Notes under the pieces: generated by a model | Told to the model about the DNA's origin: nothing | The model's database searches: none | The model's input: the letters and a program-made list of their open reading frames with translations, nothing else | Translations under genes and position numbers: made by a program | Shown: one piece after another, positions 15,608 through 23,849 of the stretch | How the letters are laid out: each line of letters opens with the position of its first letter | Position numbering within the stretch: position 1 is the first letter of the stretch | Assembly: GCA_903874055.1 (NCBI GenBank) | Contig: CAIQQR010000101.1 | Location: 1-33,935, forward strand | DNA from: an uncultured Bacteroidota bacterium | GTDB taxonomy: Bacteria > Bacteroidota > Bacteroidia > Chitinophagales > Chitinophagaceae | Direction: 5' to 3' | Length of the DNA stretch: 33,935 nt

Positions 15608-16525
15608 CTATTCTTGTTTTAAAATGGGTTTTAATGGTGTTGGCCAGGTATTAATAACGATACCTGTAATTATTATTATCCCACTAATTAATTGAGCATT
15701 GTTAAAACTTTCATTTAAAAATAATACCGCTTCAAAGGAACTAAGTATGGGGCCCAATGTTAAAAATAATGAAGCTTTTCCAGCGCCAATTCTTTGAATG
15801 GCGTTGCTCCAAATTAAATAGGAGATAGTAGAGTTGCCAATGCCAATATATAAAACTACCCATAATAAATGGGTATTATAAATAACGGGTTGAACATATT
15901 TCATTTCATATAATGCACCAGGCAATAATAATACTGCACCAATGATAAATAAACACAATAAAAAACTATTGTTTGAAATACCAGCAGGTTTCTTTTTTAC
16001 AAAAACATTATAGGATCCAAAACAAAATCCAGCTGCTATCATCCATAAATCTCCCTTGCCAAAATGAAAGCTCAATAAATTATGAATGTCTCCTTTTGTC
16101 AATAAATACAATGTTCCGATAATACACAATAAAATGCCAGAAATATTTTTCCAATGTAATTTTTCATTCACCAACCAAGCGCCTAAAAGTGCCGCTACTA
16201 TTGGGTTTACAGTAGATCCAAATAAGGCCATATTAATAGCAGTGGCATAATGACCTGCTGAATAAATTAAAGTGTTGTAAATAGTAAATCCAACCAAGCC
16301 CATTAAAAAAAAGTACAATTTATTTTCTTTAAAAATAGACCACTCTGCTTTTAAATTTTTGTAGGCAAATGGGAACATGCAAATAATAGCAGTGGTCCAT
16401 CTAAACAACGCAATGCTCATGGGGCCTGCTAAATTGATAGCATACCTTGATACAATAAAATTACCCGACCAGATAATAGTGGAGCTAATGGCAAGCAGGG
16501 CACCTATTTGATTGTTTCTTCTCAT
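15608..16525 (-). CDS. EamA/DMT-superfamily transporter
   Basis: The product is a 305-residue membrane protein with ten predicted helices in two EamA repeats. Repeat 1 begins GALLAISSTIIWSGNFIVSRYAI and repeat 2 begins KGDLWMIAAGFCFGSYNVFVKKK. The first repeat ends ALLGAWLVNEKLHWKNISGILL and the second ends SFEAVLFLNESFNNAQLISGIII, both typical of drug/metabolite transporters that export amino acids or metabolites. I use the ATG at 16523..16525 (MRRNNQIG) rather than a TTG four codons earlier, since the ATG leaves 15 bases after the preceding stop and keeps the positively charged N-terminus. A 13-base palindrome fills that gap. It lies between the radical SAM gene and TauE/SafE. The substrate is unknown. 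Confidence 0.9.
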   Translation of the reverse strand: MRRNNQIGALLAISSTIIWSGNFIVSRYAINLAGPMSIALFRWTTAIICMFPFAYKNLKAEWSIFKENKLYFFLMGLVGFTIYNTLIYSAGHYATAINMALFGSTVNPIVAALLGAWLVNEKLHWKNISGILLCIIGTLYLLTKGDIHNLLSFHFGKGDLWMIAAGFCFGSYNVFVKKKPAGISNNSFLLCLFIIGAVLLLPGALYEMKYVQPVIYNTHLLWVVLYIGIGNSTISYLIWSNAIQRIGAGKASLFLTLGPILSSFEAVLFLNESFNNAQLISGIIIITGIVINTWPTPLKPILKQE

Positions 16526-16540
16526 TTGCTTTGACAAAGC

Positions 16541-17845
16541 TTAGTGGTGCGCAAAGTTTTGGGTAAAGTCTCCTTTGATTCTTTCAATGGGAGGGTTAAA
16601 GTATCCAAATTTTAAATCAGGAAATTCTTCTTGAATCAATTCCATCATTTGTTTGATACCCATAATTTCACCCATCTCAGTAAATCCAATTTTTCCTAAA
16701 TACCAATCTGGATCAATATTAAAGTTTCTCCATTGAATCATTTTCAAACCAGTTTCTTTAATTAATTTTCTTAAAGCTTCATATTCCTCAACACTATCGG
16801 TCATCCCAGGGAAAACAAAATAATTAATACTAGTCCATTTGCCAGCTTCCGACATTACGCGGATACTTTCTTTAATATCAGCAAAGGTGTAATTATTAGG
16901 ACGGTAATAAGCATTGTAAATATTTTCTCGCGCCGAGTTCATACTTACGCGAATGCTATCCAATCCCACAGCAGCCAATTCTGCAACGGCTTTTGGATTG
17001 GAACCGTTTGTATTAATATTGATACTTCCTTTATCGGTATGTTTTCTTATTTCAATAATGGCTTCTTTAATAGTCTCCCACATTAATAATGGTTCGCCTT
17101 CACAACCTTGTCCAAAACTTACAATCGGAAAAGGGGCACTCATTAAATGCGGAACGGTGTATTCAACAACTTCAGCAGCAGTAGGTTTAAATGTTAAACG
17201 ATCCTGTGTGGAAATAATTTCTTCCTCCTGTGGCTGAAACGAAATACAACCAATACAATTGGCATTACAAGCTGGTGAAATAGGAATTGGGCATTCCCAA
17301 CGACCCATTGCTAAATTACGCGCAGCAGGACAGGTATAGGTTTGACAACAATTTTCCATCAAGTGTTTTACCAATCTATTATGACTGTATAAGGATAGTA
17401 ATTTTTGAGTTCCATTGTCAATAATTTCTTGATCATATCCTTCACAATCCTGCCTAATGTCTTGTTCAATGCGCACAGCAGGCACATAATTTTTTCCATC
17501 TAACCAACCCACAGCTGTGTAACAAAATAAGGGTAGTGTGGGTGCATCCGCATCTAATGTTTCATATGCAGATACATATAAACCTGTATGTGCAGGAGGA
17601 ATAAATGCAGCTACTGCCCAACCTAATTCGCAAAGGCGCATTTCCCCTGTTTCTACATCTATTCCAATGCCACGACGTCCAGGTAATTCATATAAATTTC
17701 CACCCTCAGGCAGTTCAATCCAATCTTCTACTGGAATTGGGTAGGCATCCCAACCAGCACGACCCACAGTATAAAGGCTAGTGTCTTCAAAAATTTGGCC
17801 CTCGCCATCCGAATATAATAAATAAGGTGATGTTGATAATGTCAT
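16541..17845 (-). CDS. Uncharacterised radical SAM protein with cysteine-rich N-terminal domain
   Basis: The 434-residue protein has a radical SAM core whose cluster motif is Cys193-x3-Cys197-x2-Cys200 (SPACNANCIGCISFQ). It is followed by a GGEP-like SAM-binding segment (GQGCEGEPLL, 245-254) and the later core strands INTNGSNPKAVAELAAVGLDSIRVSMNS. About 190 residues precede the core, with a beta-rich start (SLYTVGRAGWDAYPIPVEDW, then LPGRRGIGID). A cysteine group follows, Cys166/Cys167/Cys172/Cys185, which could bind a second iron-sulfur cluster. I do not recognise a characterised family; similar uncharacterised proteins exist in other phyla (recollection, not searched). It starts eight bases after the upstream small membrane-protein gene and precedes EamA and TauE/SafE. 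There is no adjacent precursor-peptide gene, so no RiPP role is suggested. Confidence 0.85.
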   Translation of the reverse strand: MTLSTSPYLLYSDGEGQIFEDTSLYTVGRAGWDAYPIPVEDWIELPEGGNLYELPGRRGIGIDVETGEMRLCELGWAVAAFIPPAHTGLYVSAYETLDADAPTLPLFCYTAVGWLDGKNYVPAVRIEQDIRQDCEGYDQEIIDNGTQKLLSLYSHNRLVKHLMENCCQTYTCPAARNLAMGRWECPIPISPACNANCIGCISFQPQEEEIISTQDRLTFKPTAAEVVEYTVPHLMSAPFPIVSFGQGCEGEPLLMWETIKEAIIEIRKHTDKGSININTNGSNPKAVAELAAVGLDSIRVSMNSARENIYNAYYRPNNYTFADIKESIRVMSEAGKWTSINYFVFPGMTDSVEEYEALRKLIKETGLKMIQWRNFNIDPDWYLGKIGFTEMGEIMGIKQMMELIQEEFPDLKFGYFNPPIERIKGDFTQNFAHH

Positions 17846-17853
17846 GGTATAAA

Positions 17854-18432
17854 TTAAGATGCTTTATTTGATGTTATTTGGTTAGCAATGGCAATTTGTT
17901 CCCCACAAAAAGTATTGAATTCAATAGTGATAGCCTCCGTTACAGGCTCATTAATATCCTTTTGGATGAGCCTATTATTTTTAAAATCAATAGTAATAAT
18001 GTCGTCTTTAATGAGGGTATTTTGGATCATTGACCATGGAAATTGTTTCTTTGGAAAGGTATTTATGACTATTCCAGCTGGGTCAAATGCAATTTCGTAA
18101 GGGAATTTAACTTGGCGCTCAAACAAGGCTCCTATTAGATAAATTCCTGATATGATTAGGGCTTTCGGCATTAAAAACCAGCCCCAGCTTGCAAATAAAA
18201 GTCCTAATCTGTAGTAGGGTACGCCACCTTGTTTTTTTTGATACAGACAAAAAATGAACCAACATATTATCGAGGTGATAATGGCGATAATCAATGCAGG
18301 TTTAGCGTACAAGCCTTTGTAGATTCCAAAAGCGAATCCCAAAATGCTCAATAAATACATAAATTGGCTCACTTGATCCACCTTTTTAAAATCGGGGGTT
18401 TTGCAAACAATGATGTAGTCAAATATGCGCAT
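17854..18432 (-). CDS. Small membrane protein with possible PH-like C-terminal domain
   Basis: The 192-residue protein has three or four hydrophobic helices: about residues 24-42, 46-65 (ALIIAIITSIICWFIFCLYQ), and 77-101 as one long or two short segments (LLFASWGWFLMPKALIISGIYLIGA). A soluble tail of about 85 residues follows. The tail (IAFDPAGIVINTFPKKQFPWSMIQN, then DDIITIDFKNNRLIQKD) has the strand pattern of bacterial PH-like (YcxB/DUF304-type) domains, where WSMI-type motifs are common. This assignment is tentative. It is the first gene of the minus-strand run leading to the radical SAM gene and is divergent from ccmE. No exact TAnnTTTG element was found upstream. Its function is unknown. 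Confidence 0.7.
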   Translation of the reverse strand: MRIFDYIIVCKTPDFKKVDQVSQFMYLLSILGFAFGIYKGLYAKPALIIAIITSIICWFIFCLYQKKQGGVPYYRLGLLFASWGWFLMPKALIISGIYLIGALFERQVKFPYEIAFDPAGIVINTFPKKQFPWSMIQNTLIKDDIITIDFKNNRLIQKDINEPVTEAITIEFNTFCGEQIAIANQITSNKAS

Positions 18433-18484
18433 AAAATGTATTTATAAGATAGTTAAATTTTGGTGCAATTTAAGCCCATTTGTT

Positions 18485-18492
18485 TAACTTTG
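18485..18492 (+). promoter_or_regulatory. Putative -7 promoter element for ccmE
   Basis: TAACTTTG matches TAnnTTTG exactly but ends only four bases before the ccmE ATG. Transcription would start at or very near the start codon, giving a leaderless or nearly leaderless mRNA. It could also be a chance match. Confidence 0.4.
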
Positions 18493-18496
18493 CATC

Positions 18497-18907
18497 ATGA
18501 AGAAAACGCATATTATTTTATTGGTACTTATTGCAGCTGCAATTGTAGTATTAATTAGTTACACAGGCGATTTAAGCAGTTATGAAACCATTGGATCTGC
18601 AAAGCAAAAGCAGGGCAAATTTTTGAATTTAATTGTAAAAATGGACAAGTCTATTCCTGTGCAATATGATCCAGTGAAGGATCCAAATTTATTAAAGTTT
18701 GCGGTGCAGGATAGTTTAGGTGGAAAAATTAGTGTGGTTTATCATAATGCAATGCCAACGGACATGGAAAAATCAGAGCGATTGGTGTTAAAAGGGAAAG
18801 TACAAGGGGATGTTTTTGAATGTTCTGCAATTGTTTTAAAATGTCCTTCAAAATATAAGGACAATGCTGCAGCCAACAAAAATCAACCCGTGGCTATTGC
18901 CAACTAA
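18497..18907 (+). CDS. ccmE: Cytochrome c maturation haem chaperone CcmE, CxxxY variant
   Basis: CcmE holds haem covalently in the periplasm and passes it to the CcmF haem lyase. The 136-residue protein has one N-terminal membrane anchor (residues 4-22) and a beta-barrel (OB-fold) domain. Family segments are FLNLIVKMDKSIPVQYDP, ISVVYHNAMPTDMEKSERLVLKG and KVQGDVFECSAIVLKCPSKY. In E. coli the haem bonds to the His of an HxxxY motif; here the matching site reads Cys116-Pro-Ser-Lys-Tyr120, that is CxxxY, as in the system I* CcmE of some archaea and sulfate reducers. Cys109 is a second cysteine close by. The C-terminal tail (DNAAANKNQPVAIAN) is short and flexible. It is followed after 41 bases by ccmF, its functional partner. 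ccmA, B, C, D, G and H are not in the window. Confidence 0.92.
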   Translation: MKKTHIILLVLIAAAIVVLISYTGDLSSYETIGSAKQKQGKFLNLIVKMDKSIPVQYDPVKDPNLLKFAVQDSLGGKISVVYHNAMPTDMEKSERLVLKGKVQGDVFECSAIVLKCPSKYKDNAAANKNQPVAIAN

Positions 18908-18948
18908 TTTGGTGCGGTAGATTTATTTAAATTATTTCAAATTACTCG

Positions 18949-21423
18949 ATGAATACATCAACAAATGCGGCAGCTGTGCAATTTATAGGAGAACATTTAT
19001 TGCCTGGGCAGTTGGGCTATTTCTTAACCATACTTTCTTTAGTGGCTTCATTGGTAGCCACTTTTTCATTTGCAAAAGCCTTTTATGCAAAAGAGTTAGA
19101 CAGTCAAAACGAATGGAAAAAATTAGCCAACATTGCATTCATTATTGAATCTGTTGCAGTTTTTGCTTGTTTTATTATTCTGTTTTATGTGATTTCAAAT
19201 CATATGTTTGAATACAAATATTCTTACATGCATAGTGATAAGCATATGCCTCCACAATATTTGTTGAGTTGTTTTTGGGAAGGGCAGGAAGGTAGTTTTT
19301 TATTGTGGAGCTTTTGGCATTGTGTGTTGGGACTAATTGTAATGAATCGTTCTGATAAATGGAAAAAAGATTCATTCGGAGTATTAATGGTTTTAAGTTT
19401 TACTCAATTTTGTTTAGCTACTATGGTGGTGGGTTTATATGTTTTTGGACATAAAATTGGTAGTAGTCCATTTAATTTATTGAGAGATGAAATGCCTTGG
19501 CCAATACTTTCTCGACCTGATTATTTACAATTATTAAAAGACGGAACGGGATTAAATACTTTATTACAAAACTATTGGATGGTGATACATCCACCTATTT
19601 TATTCTTAGGTTTTGCATCCACCAGTATTCCTTTTGGATTCGCGGTAGTAGGTTTATTAAAGAAGGATAATAAATGGATGGTAAATGCTTTGCCATGGGC
19701 AACTTTTTCAGCAGGCATTTTAGGATTGGGTATAATGATGGGTGCTGCTTGGGCTTATGAAAGCTTAACTTTTGGTGGTTATTGGGCATGGGATCCTGTA
19801 GAGAATGCATCGCTGGTTCCATGGTTAGTATTGGTGGCAGCGATTCATACTGCCATGATTTATCGTAAAACAGAAACTGGGTTACGTATTACTTATTTGT
19901 TTTTTGGACTCAGCTTTTTGTTAGTAGTGTATTCTACTTTTTTAACAAGAAGTGGAATTTTAGGCGATACTTCGGTACATGCTTTCACTGATCTTGGAAT
20001 GAATGGACAATTATTAGCATTTTTATCTGTATTTGTAATTCCATTTTTTGTATTGTTTTTTGCAAGATTCAAATTCACGTCAGATCCTGCAAAAGAAGAT
20101 GCAGTTGATAGTCGTGAGTTTTGGATGTTGGTGGGTTCATTGGTTTTGTTTTTATCAGCGGTTGTAATTATTTCAATTACTTCAATTCCTGTTTATAATA
20201 AAATATTTGGAACTAAGATTGCACCTCCGGAAGATCCTGCGTTTGCACATAATCAGGTACAAGTATTTGTGGCGATTATTGTTGGAGTATTGTCAGCCAT
20301 TGGACAATACTTAAAATATAAAGGAGGATCTGAAAAAGGTAGTTTCCTAAAAAGTATAAGTAGCTCTTTAATCATTACTGCTGTGATAAGTGCGATTATC
20401 TTTGCATTTGTGGGTATTGCTTTTAAAGAAAAAGGAGTTGGTTTTTTAGCTGCACTATTTATTGCAACTGTTACTTCGGTTTTTTCAATTGTAGCCAATG
20501 CACATTATTGGATTGTTATATTAAAATGGAAAATGAAATCGGCAGGTGCAAGTATTGGCCACATTGGTTTTGGTATGGTCTTGTTAGGCATATTATTATC
20601 CTCATCTAACAAAACAGTTTTAAGTTGGAATACTACTGGAATTAATGTGATTCAAAAAGATCCTAATGGAAAGAGTCCAGCAGGAAATCCAATGGAGAAT
20701 ATTACATTATTTGAAACCATTCCAACGGATATGGGTAAATACATGGTGACTTATTTAAGAGACACCGTTGATAATTTAGATAAAAAATTCTTCGAATTAA
20801 AGTTTGCAGAAAAAGGGATCAATAAGGTGGCGAAAGATTCTTTTTATTTATATCCAGATGTTTTAAAAAACAATAAAGGCATGGAAGGGTTCTCTGCAAA
20901 TCCTTCTTCAAAACATTATTGGAACAAGGACATTTTTGTTTATGTGACTTCGTTTCAGGATCATTCAAAGGAAGATACTGTTCAGTTTAAGCCACATCAA
21001 ATTAAAATAGGTGACTCCGTTTTTTATAGCAATGGATATGTGAAGTTGGAAAAAGTTTTAGTAAATCCTAATCCTAATAGAGCCTCCAATGTGAATGAAT
21101 TGGTTTTACAAATGTCGGTGCATAGTGTTACTGGTCTTTCCTATGAAGCAAAGCCTGCTATCAGATTAGAAGGCATGAATATGACCATGATTCCAGATAC
21201 GATCAGAGCACAAAATTTAATTTTGAACTTTAATAATGTAGTGGATCAGACCAAAGGAATTTTACAAATTGGAATTAAAGAGGCTTCCTCCCTTTCCAAT
21301 TTAATTACCTTAAAAGTGTATGAGTTTCCATTTATCAATGTGTTATGGATTGGTGTTATTGTTATGACTTTTGGTTTTATGGTAAGCACCTGGGCTAGAG
21401 TAAAGGCGTTAAAGTCAAGATAA
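18949..21423 (+). CDS. ccmF: Haem lyase CcmF / CcsA-family cytochrome c biogenesis protein
   Basis: CcmF receives haem from CcmE and ligates it to apocytochrome c in the periplasm. The 824-residue protein has many membrane helices. The haem-handling WWD-type motif reads GGYWAWDPVENASLVPW, with Trp279, Trp281 and Asp282. Other family landmarks are the early CFWEGQEGSFLLWSFWH segment, the conserved histidine region NYWMVIHPPILFLGF (about 208-222) and TFLTRSGILGDTSVHAF downstream of the WWD motif. A large soluble periplasmic portion (about residues 555-790) precedes a last membrane helix and the C-terminus WARVKALKSR. Length exceeds E. coli CcmF (about 650), as is usual for Bacteroidota. It is the second gene after ccmE. 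Confidence 0.93.
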   Translation: MNTSTNAAAVQFIGEHLLPGQLGYFLTILSLVASLVATFSFAKAFYAKELDSQNEWKKLANIAFIIESVAVFACFIILFYVISNHMFEYKYSYMHSDKHMPPQYLLSCFWEGQEGSFLLWSFWHCVLGLIVMNRSDKWKKDSFGVLMVLSFTQFCLATMVVGLYVFGHKIGSSPFNLLRDEMPWPILSRPDYLQLLKDGTGLNTLLQNYWMVIHPPILFLGFASTSIPFGFAVVGLLKKDNKWMVNALPWATFSAGILGLGIMMGAAWAYESLTFGGYWAWDPVENASLVPWLVLVAAIHTAMIYRKTETGLRITYLFFGLSFLLVVYSTFLTRSGILGDTSVHAFTDLGMNGQLLAFLSVFVIPFFVLFFARFKFTSDPAKEDAVDSREFWMLVGSLVLFLSAVVIISITSIPVYNKIFGTKIAPPEDPAFAHNQVQVFVAIIVGVLSAIGQYLKYKGGSEKGSFLKSISSSLIITAVISAIIFAFVGIAFKEKGVGFLAALFIATVTSVFSIVANAHYWIVILKWKMKSAGASIGHIGFGMVLLGILLSSSNKTVLSWNTTGINVIQKDPNGKSPAGNPMENITLFETIPTDMGKYMVTYLRDTVDNLDKKFFELKFAEKGINKVAKDSFYLYPDVLKNNKGMEGFSANPSSKHYWNKDIFVYVTSFQDHSKEDTVQFKPHQIKIGDSVFYSNGYVKLEKVLVNPNPNRASNVNELVLQMSVHSVTGLSYEAKPAIRLEGMNMTMIPDTIRAQNLILNFNNVVDQTKGILQIGIKEASSLSNLITLKVYEFPFINVLWIGVIVMTFGFMVSTWARVKALKSR

Positions 21424-21499
21424 TTTTACCATTAAAGTCTTTAGTTAAAGGTTACTTTTTATAAATTAGGGTATCAATTCATAGCCAAGGCTAGCAACA

Positions 21500-22111
21500 A
21501 TGATAAAAGTAGTTAAGTACATATTACCATTATTTTTTTGTGCAGTTTATTCCAATAAATTAACTGCACAAAAAAGCGCATTTGATACCCTGCGTGTGGA
21601 GGCTTTTATAACACCCGAGGGGGATACAATTCCTACAGCATGGTTACCTACTGTGGAAGTTAAATCCATCATGACTGCTCAGGCAAAAAAACAATGGCAG
21701 GAATGGACAAGGCTGCGCAATGCTGTTTACGTTACTTATCCATATGCATTAAGGGCAAGCATGGTTATTAATGATGTTAATAGTCAGTTGAGGAACGTAA
21801 CGGATGAAAAGAAAAGAAAGGAAATTATTAAGTTAAGAGAGAAGGATTTAAAGCGTGATTTTGGAGATAAAGTCACTAATCTTTCTATTTATCAAGGTAA
21901 GGTACTTATGAAATTAATTAAGAGAGAGACGGGTAATAATTGTTACGAATTAATTAAAGAATATAAGGGTGGGTTTAATGCTGGACTTTGGCAAACTGTT
22001 GCTTATTTATTTAGCAGTAGCTTAAAGCAACAATATGATCCAAAAGGGGAGGATCACCAAATTGAACAATTTGTAATTGAAGTGCGTAAACTATATGGTT
22101 TAAGAAGTTAG
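21500..22111 (+). CDS. DUF4294 domain-containing exported protein
   Basis: The 203-residue protein has a signal peptide (about residues 1-23, ending SNKLTAQ). The family core TPEGDTIPTAWLPTVEV (38-54), RLRNAVYVTYPYALRAS (71-87) and LIKRETGNNCYELIKEYKGGFNAGLWQ (about 139-165) follows, matching what I know of DUF4294, a Bacteroidota family of unknown function. The middle is helical and highly charged (DEKKRKEIIKLREKDLKRDFGDK). It lies 76 bases after ccmF and 47 bases before glnS, so it may be read with either. No function can be assigned. Confidence 0.85.
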   Translation: MIKVVKYILPLFFCAVYSNKLTAQKSAFDTLRVEAFITPEGDTIPTAWLPTVEVKSIMTAQAKKQWQEWTRLRNAVYVTYPYALRASMVINDVNSQLRNVTDEKKRKEIIKLREKDLKRDFGDKVTNLSIYQGKVLMKLIKRETGNNCYELIKEYKGGFNAGLWQTVAYLFSSSLKQQYDPKGEDHQIEQFVIEVRKLYGLRS

Positions 22112-22158
22112 TTTTTTGGGGTAGGTTTTTGTACCTTTACCCAATAGTTACAACCATT

Positions 22159-23814
22159 ATGAGTGAAGAAAAAAGTCTGAATTTTATTGAAGAAATTATT
22201 TCCGAGGATCTTGCCTCAGGAAAATACGCGTCTATATTAACCAGGTTCCCTCCAGAGCCTAATGGTTATTTACATATAGGACATGCAAAAAGCATTTGTT
22301 TGAATTTTGGTTTAGCAAAAAAATTTGGTGGAAAAACCAATTTGCGTTTTGATGATACCAATCCTGCAAAGGAAGATATTGAATATGTTGATAGCATTAA
22401 AGAGGATGTAAAATGGTTGGGTTTTGAATGGGAAAAAGAATGTTATGCTTCGGATTATTTTGATCAATTGTATGCATTTGCAGTGCAATTAATTGAGAAA
22501 GGCTTGGCTTATGTGGATGATAGCACTGCCGAAGAAATTGCACAACAAAAAGGAACTCCAACGGTACCAGGTACAGGAAATGCATTTAGAAATAGAAGTA
22601 TTGAGGAAAACTTGGAATTATTTGCTGGCATGAAAGCAGGCAAGTATGCGGATGGTGAAAAAGTGTTGAGAGCAAAAATAGATTTAGCAAGTCCTAATAT
22701 GCATATGCGTGATCCTTTATTGTATCGTATAAAGCGCGCGCATCATCATCGTACAGGCGATACTTGGTGTATTTATCCAATGTATGATTTTGCGCATGGA
22801 CAAAGTGATTCAATAGAAAATATTACACACTCTATATGTACATTGGAATTTATTCCACATCGGTCATTGTATGATTGGTGTATTGAACAATTGGGTATTT
22901 ATCCTTCACATCAATATGAGTTTGCGCGTTTAAATATGACCTATACGGTGATGAGTAAACGTAAATTATTACAATTGGTAGAGGATGGATTAGTGGAAAG
23001 TTGGGATGATCCTCGTATGCCAACCATTAGTGGTATGCGTCGTAGAGGATATACCCCTGAAAGTATCAGAGATTTTTGTGAAAGAATCGGCATTGCTAAA
23101 AGAGAGAATATTATTGATTTTAGCTTGTTGGAGTTTTGTGTAAGAGAGCATTTGAATAAAGTTGCTATGCGCCGAATGGTGGTGACCAATCCCATTAAAT
23201 TAGTGATTACTAATTTTGATAAAGGAGAAGAAATTTTACTTTCCGAAAATAATCCTGAGGATCCAAATGGAGGGACCCGTGAAGTTCCATTTAGCAATGA
23301 GCTCTGGATAGAGCGTGAAGACTTTATGGAAGAACCTACTAAAAAATATTTTAGATTAGGACCAGGCTTATCTGTTCGTTTAAAGAGTGCTTATATTGTT
23401 ACCTGCGAAAATTTTGAAAAAGATGCAGCAGGTAATATAACTACCGTTTATGCTTCTTACAATCCTCAAAGTAAGTCCGGGCAAGATACGAGTGGTATTC
23501 ATGTAAAAGGAACCTTGCATTGGGTAAGTGCAAAACATGCAGTACCTGTTTTATTAAATGAGTATGATCGTTTATTTAACGTGGAGGATTTATCTAGTGC
23601 CGATGGAGATTTTAAAGATGATATCAATCCAACTTCTCTAAATATAGTTAATGCGTATGCTGAGCCTGCATTGGCTAGCGATCCATTAGATGTTCGTTTT
23701 CAATTTTTAAGAAAAGGATATTTTTATCAGGATACTAAAAGTACCAAGGATAAATTAATTTTTAATCGTACAGTAGGACTAAAAGATGCTTGGGCAAAGG
23801 AGCAAAAAAAATAG
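22159..23814 (+). CDS. glnS: Glutaminyl-tRNA synthetase GlnS
   Basis: GlnRS charges tRNA-Gln with glutamine. The 551-residue class I synthetase has the HIGH motif in PPEPNGYLHIGHAKS (His39-His42) and a KMSKS-loop variant VMSKR (264-268). The family segments LRFDDTNPAKED and GDTWCIYPMYDFAHGQSDSIENITHSICTLEF distinguish it from glutamyl-tRNA synthetase. The C-terminal anticodon-binding barrels are complete, ending RTVGLKDAWAKEQKK. The ATG at 22159 is preferred over a TTG at 22129, because the ten extra residues are not family-like and a near-match promoter element (TACCTTTA, 22132..22139) falls inside them. Presence of GlnRS suggests that glutamine charging need not rely on the GatCAB transamidation route. 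Confidence 0.96.
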   Translation: MSEEKSLNFIEEIISEDLASGKYASILTRFPPEPNGYLHIGHAKSICLNFGLAKKFGGKTNLRFDDTNPAKEDIEYVDSIKEDVKWLGFEWEKECYASDYFDQLYAFAVQLIEKGLAYVDDSTAEEIAQQKGTPTVPGTGNAFRNRSIEENLELFAGMKAGKYADGEKVLRAKIDLASPNMHMRDPLLYRIKRAHHHRTGDTWCIYPMYDFAHGQSDSIENITHSICTLEFIPHRSLYDWCIEQLGIYPSHQYEFARLNMTYTVMSKRKLLQLVEDGLVESWDDPRMPTISGMRRRGYTPESIRDFCERIGIAKRENIIDFSLLEFCVREHLNKVAMRRMVVTNPIKLVITNFDKGEEILLSENNPEDPNGGTREVPFSNELWIEREDFMEEPTKKYFRLGPGLSVRLKSAYIVTCENFEKDAAGNITTVYASYNPQSKSGQDTSGIHVKGTLHWVSAKHAVPVLLNEYDRLFNVEDLSSADGDFKDDINPTSLNIVNAYAEPALASDPLDVRFQFLRKGYFYQDTKSTKDKLIFNRTVGLKDAWAKEQKK

Positions 23815-23849
23815 ATTTACTTTAAAAAAGTAAAATCAAAAAGGAAACT

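Noticed and set aside
16528..16540. A 13-base palindrome (GCTTTG-A-CAAAGC) in the gap between the radical SAM and EamA genes.
   Set aside because: The one-base centre is too short for a stable hairpin loop, there is no T-run, and a single copy is weak evidence for an operator.
21439..21450. The palindrome CTTTAGTTAAAG after ccmF.
   Set aside because: It is short and AT-rich with a two-base centre, and no T-run follows, so it is compatible with chance in this composition.
22129..22158. TTG start extending GlnS by ten residues.
   Set aside because: The ATG at 22159 begins a normal GlnRS N-terminus, and a near-match promoter element lies in the extension.
23815..23841. An imperfect AT-only inverted repeat between glnS and tilS considered as a terminator.
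   Set aside because: The stem has only A/T pairs apart from one or two G-C pairs, includes a bulge and lacks a T-run; the genes are probably co-transcribed.
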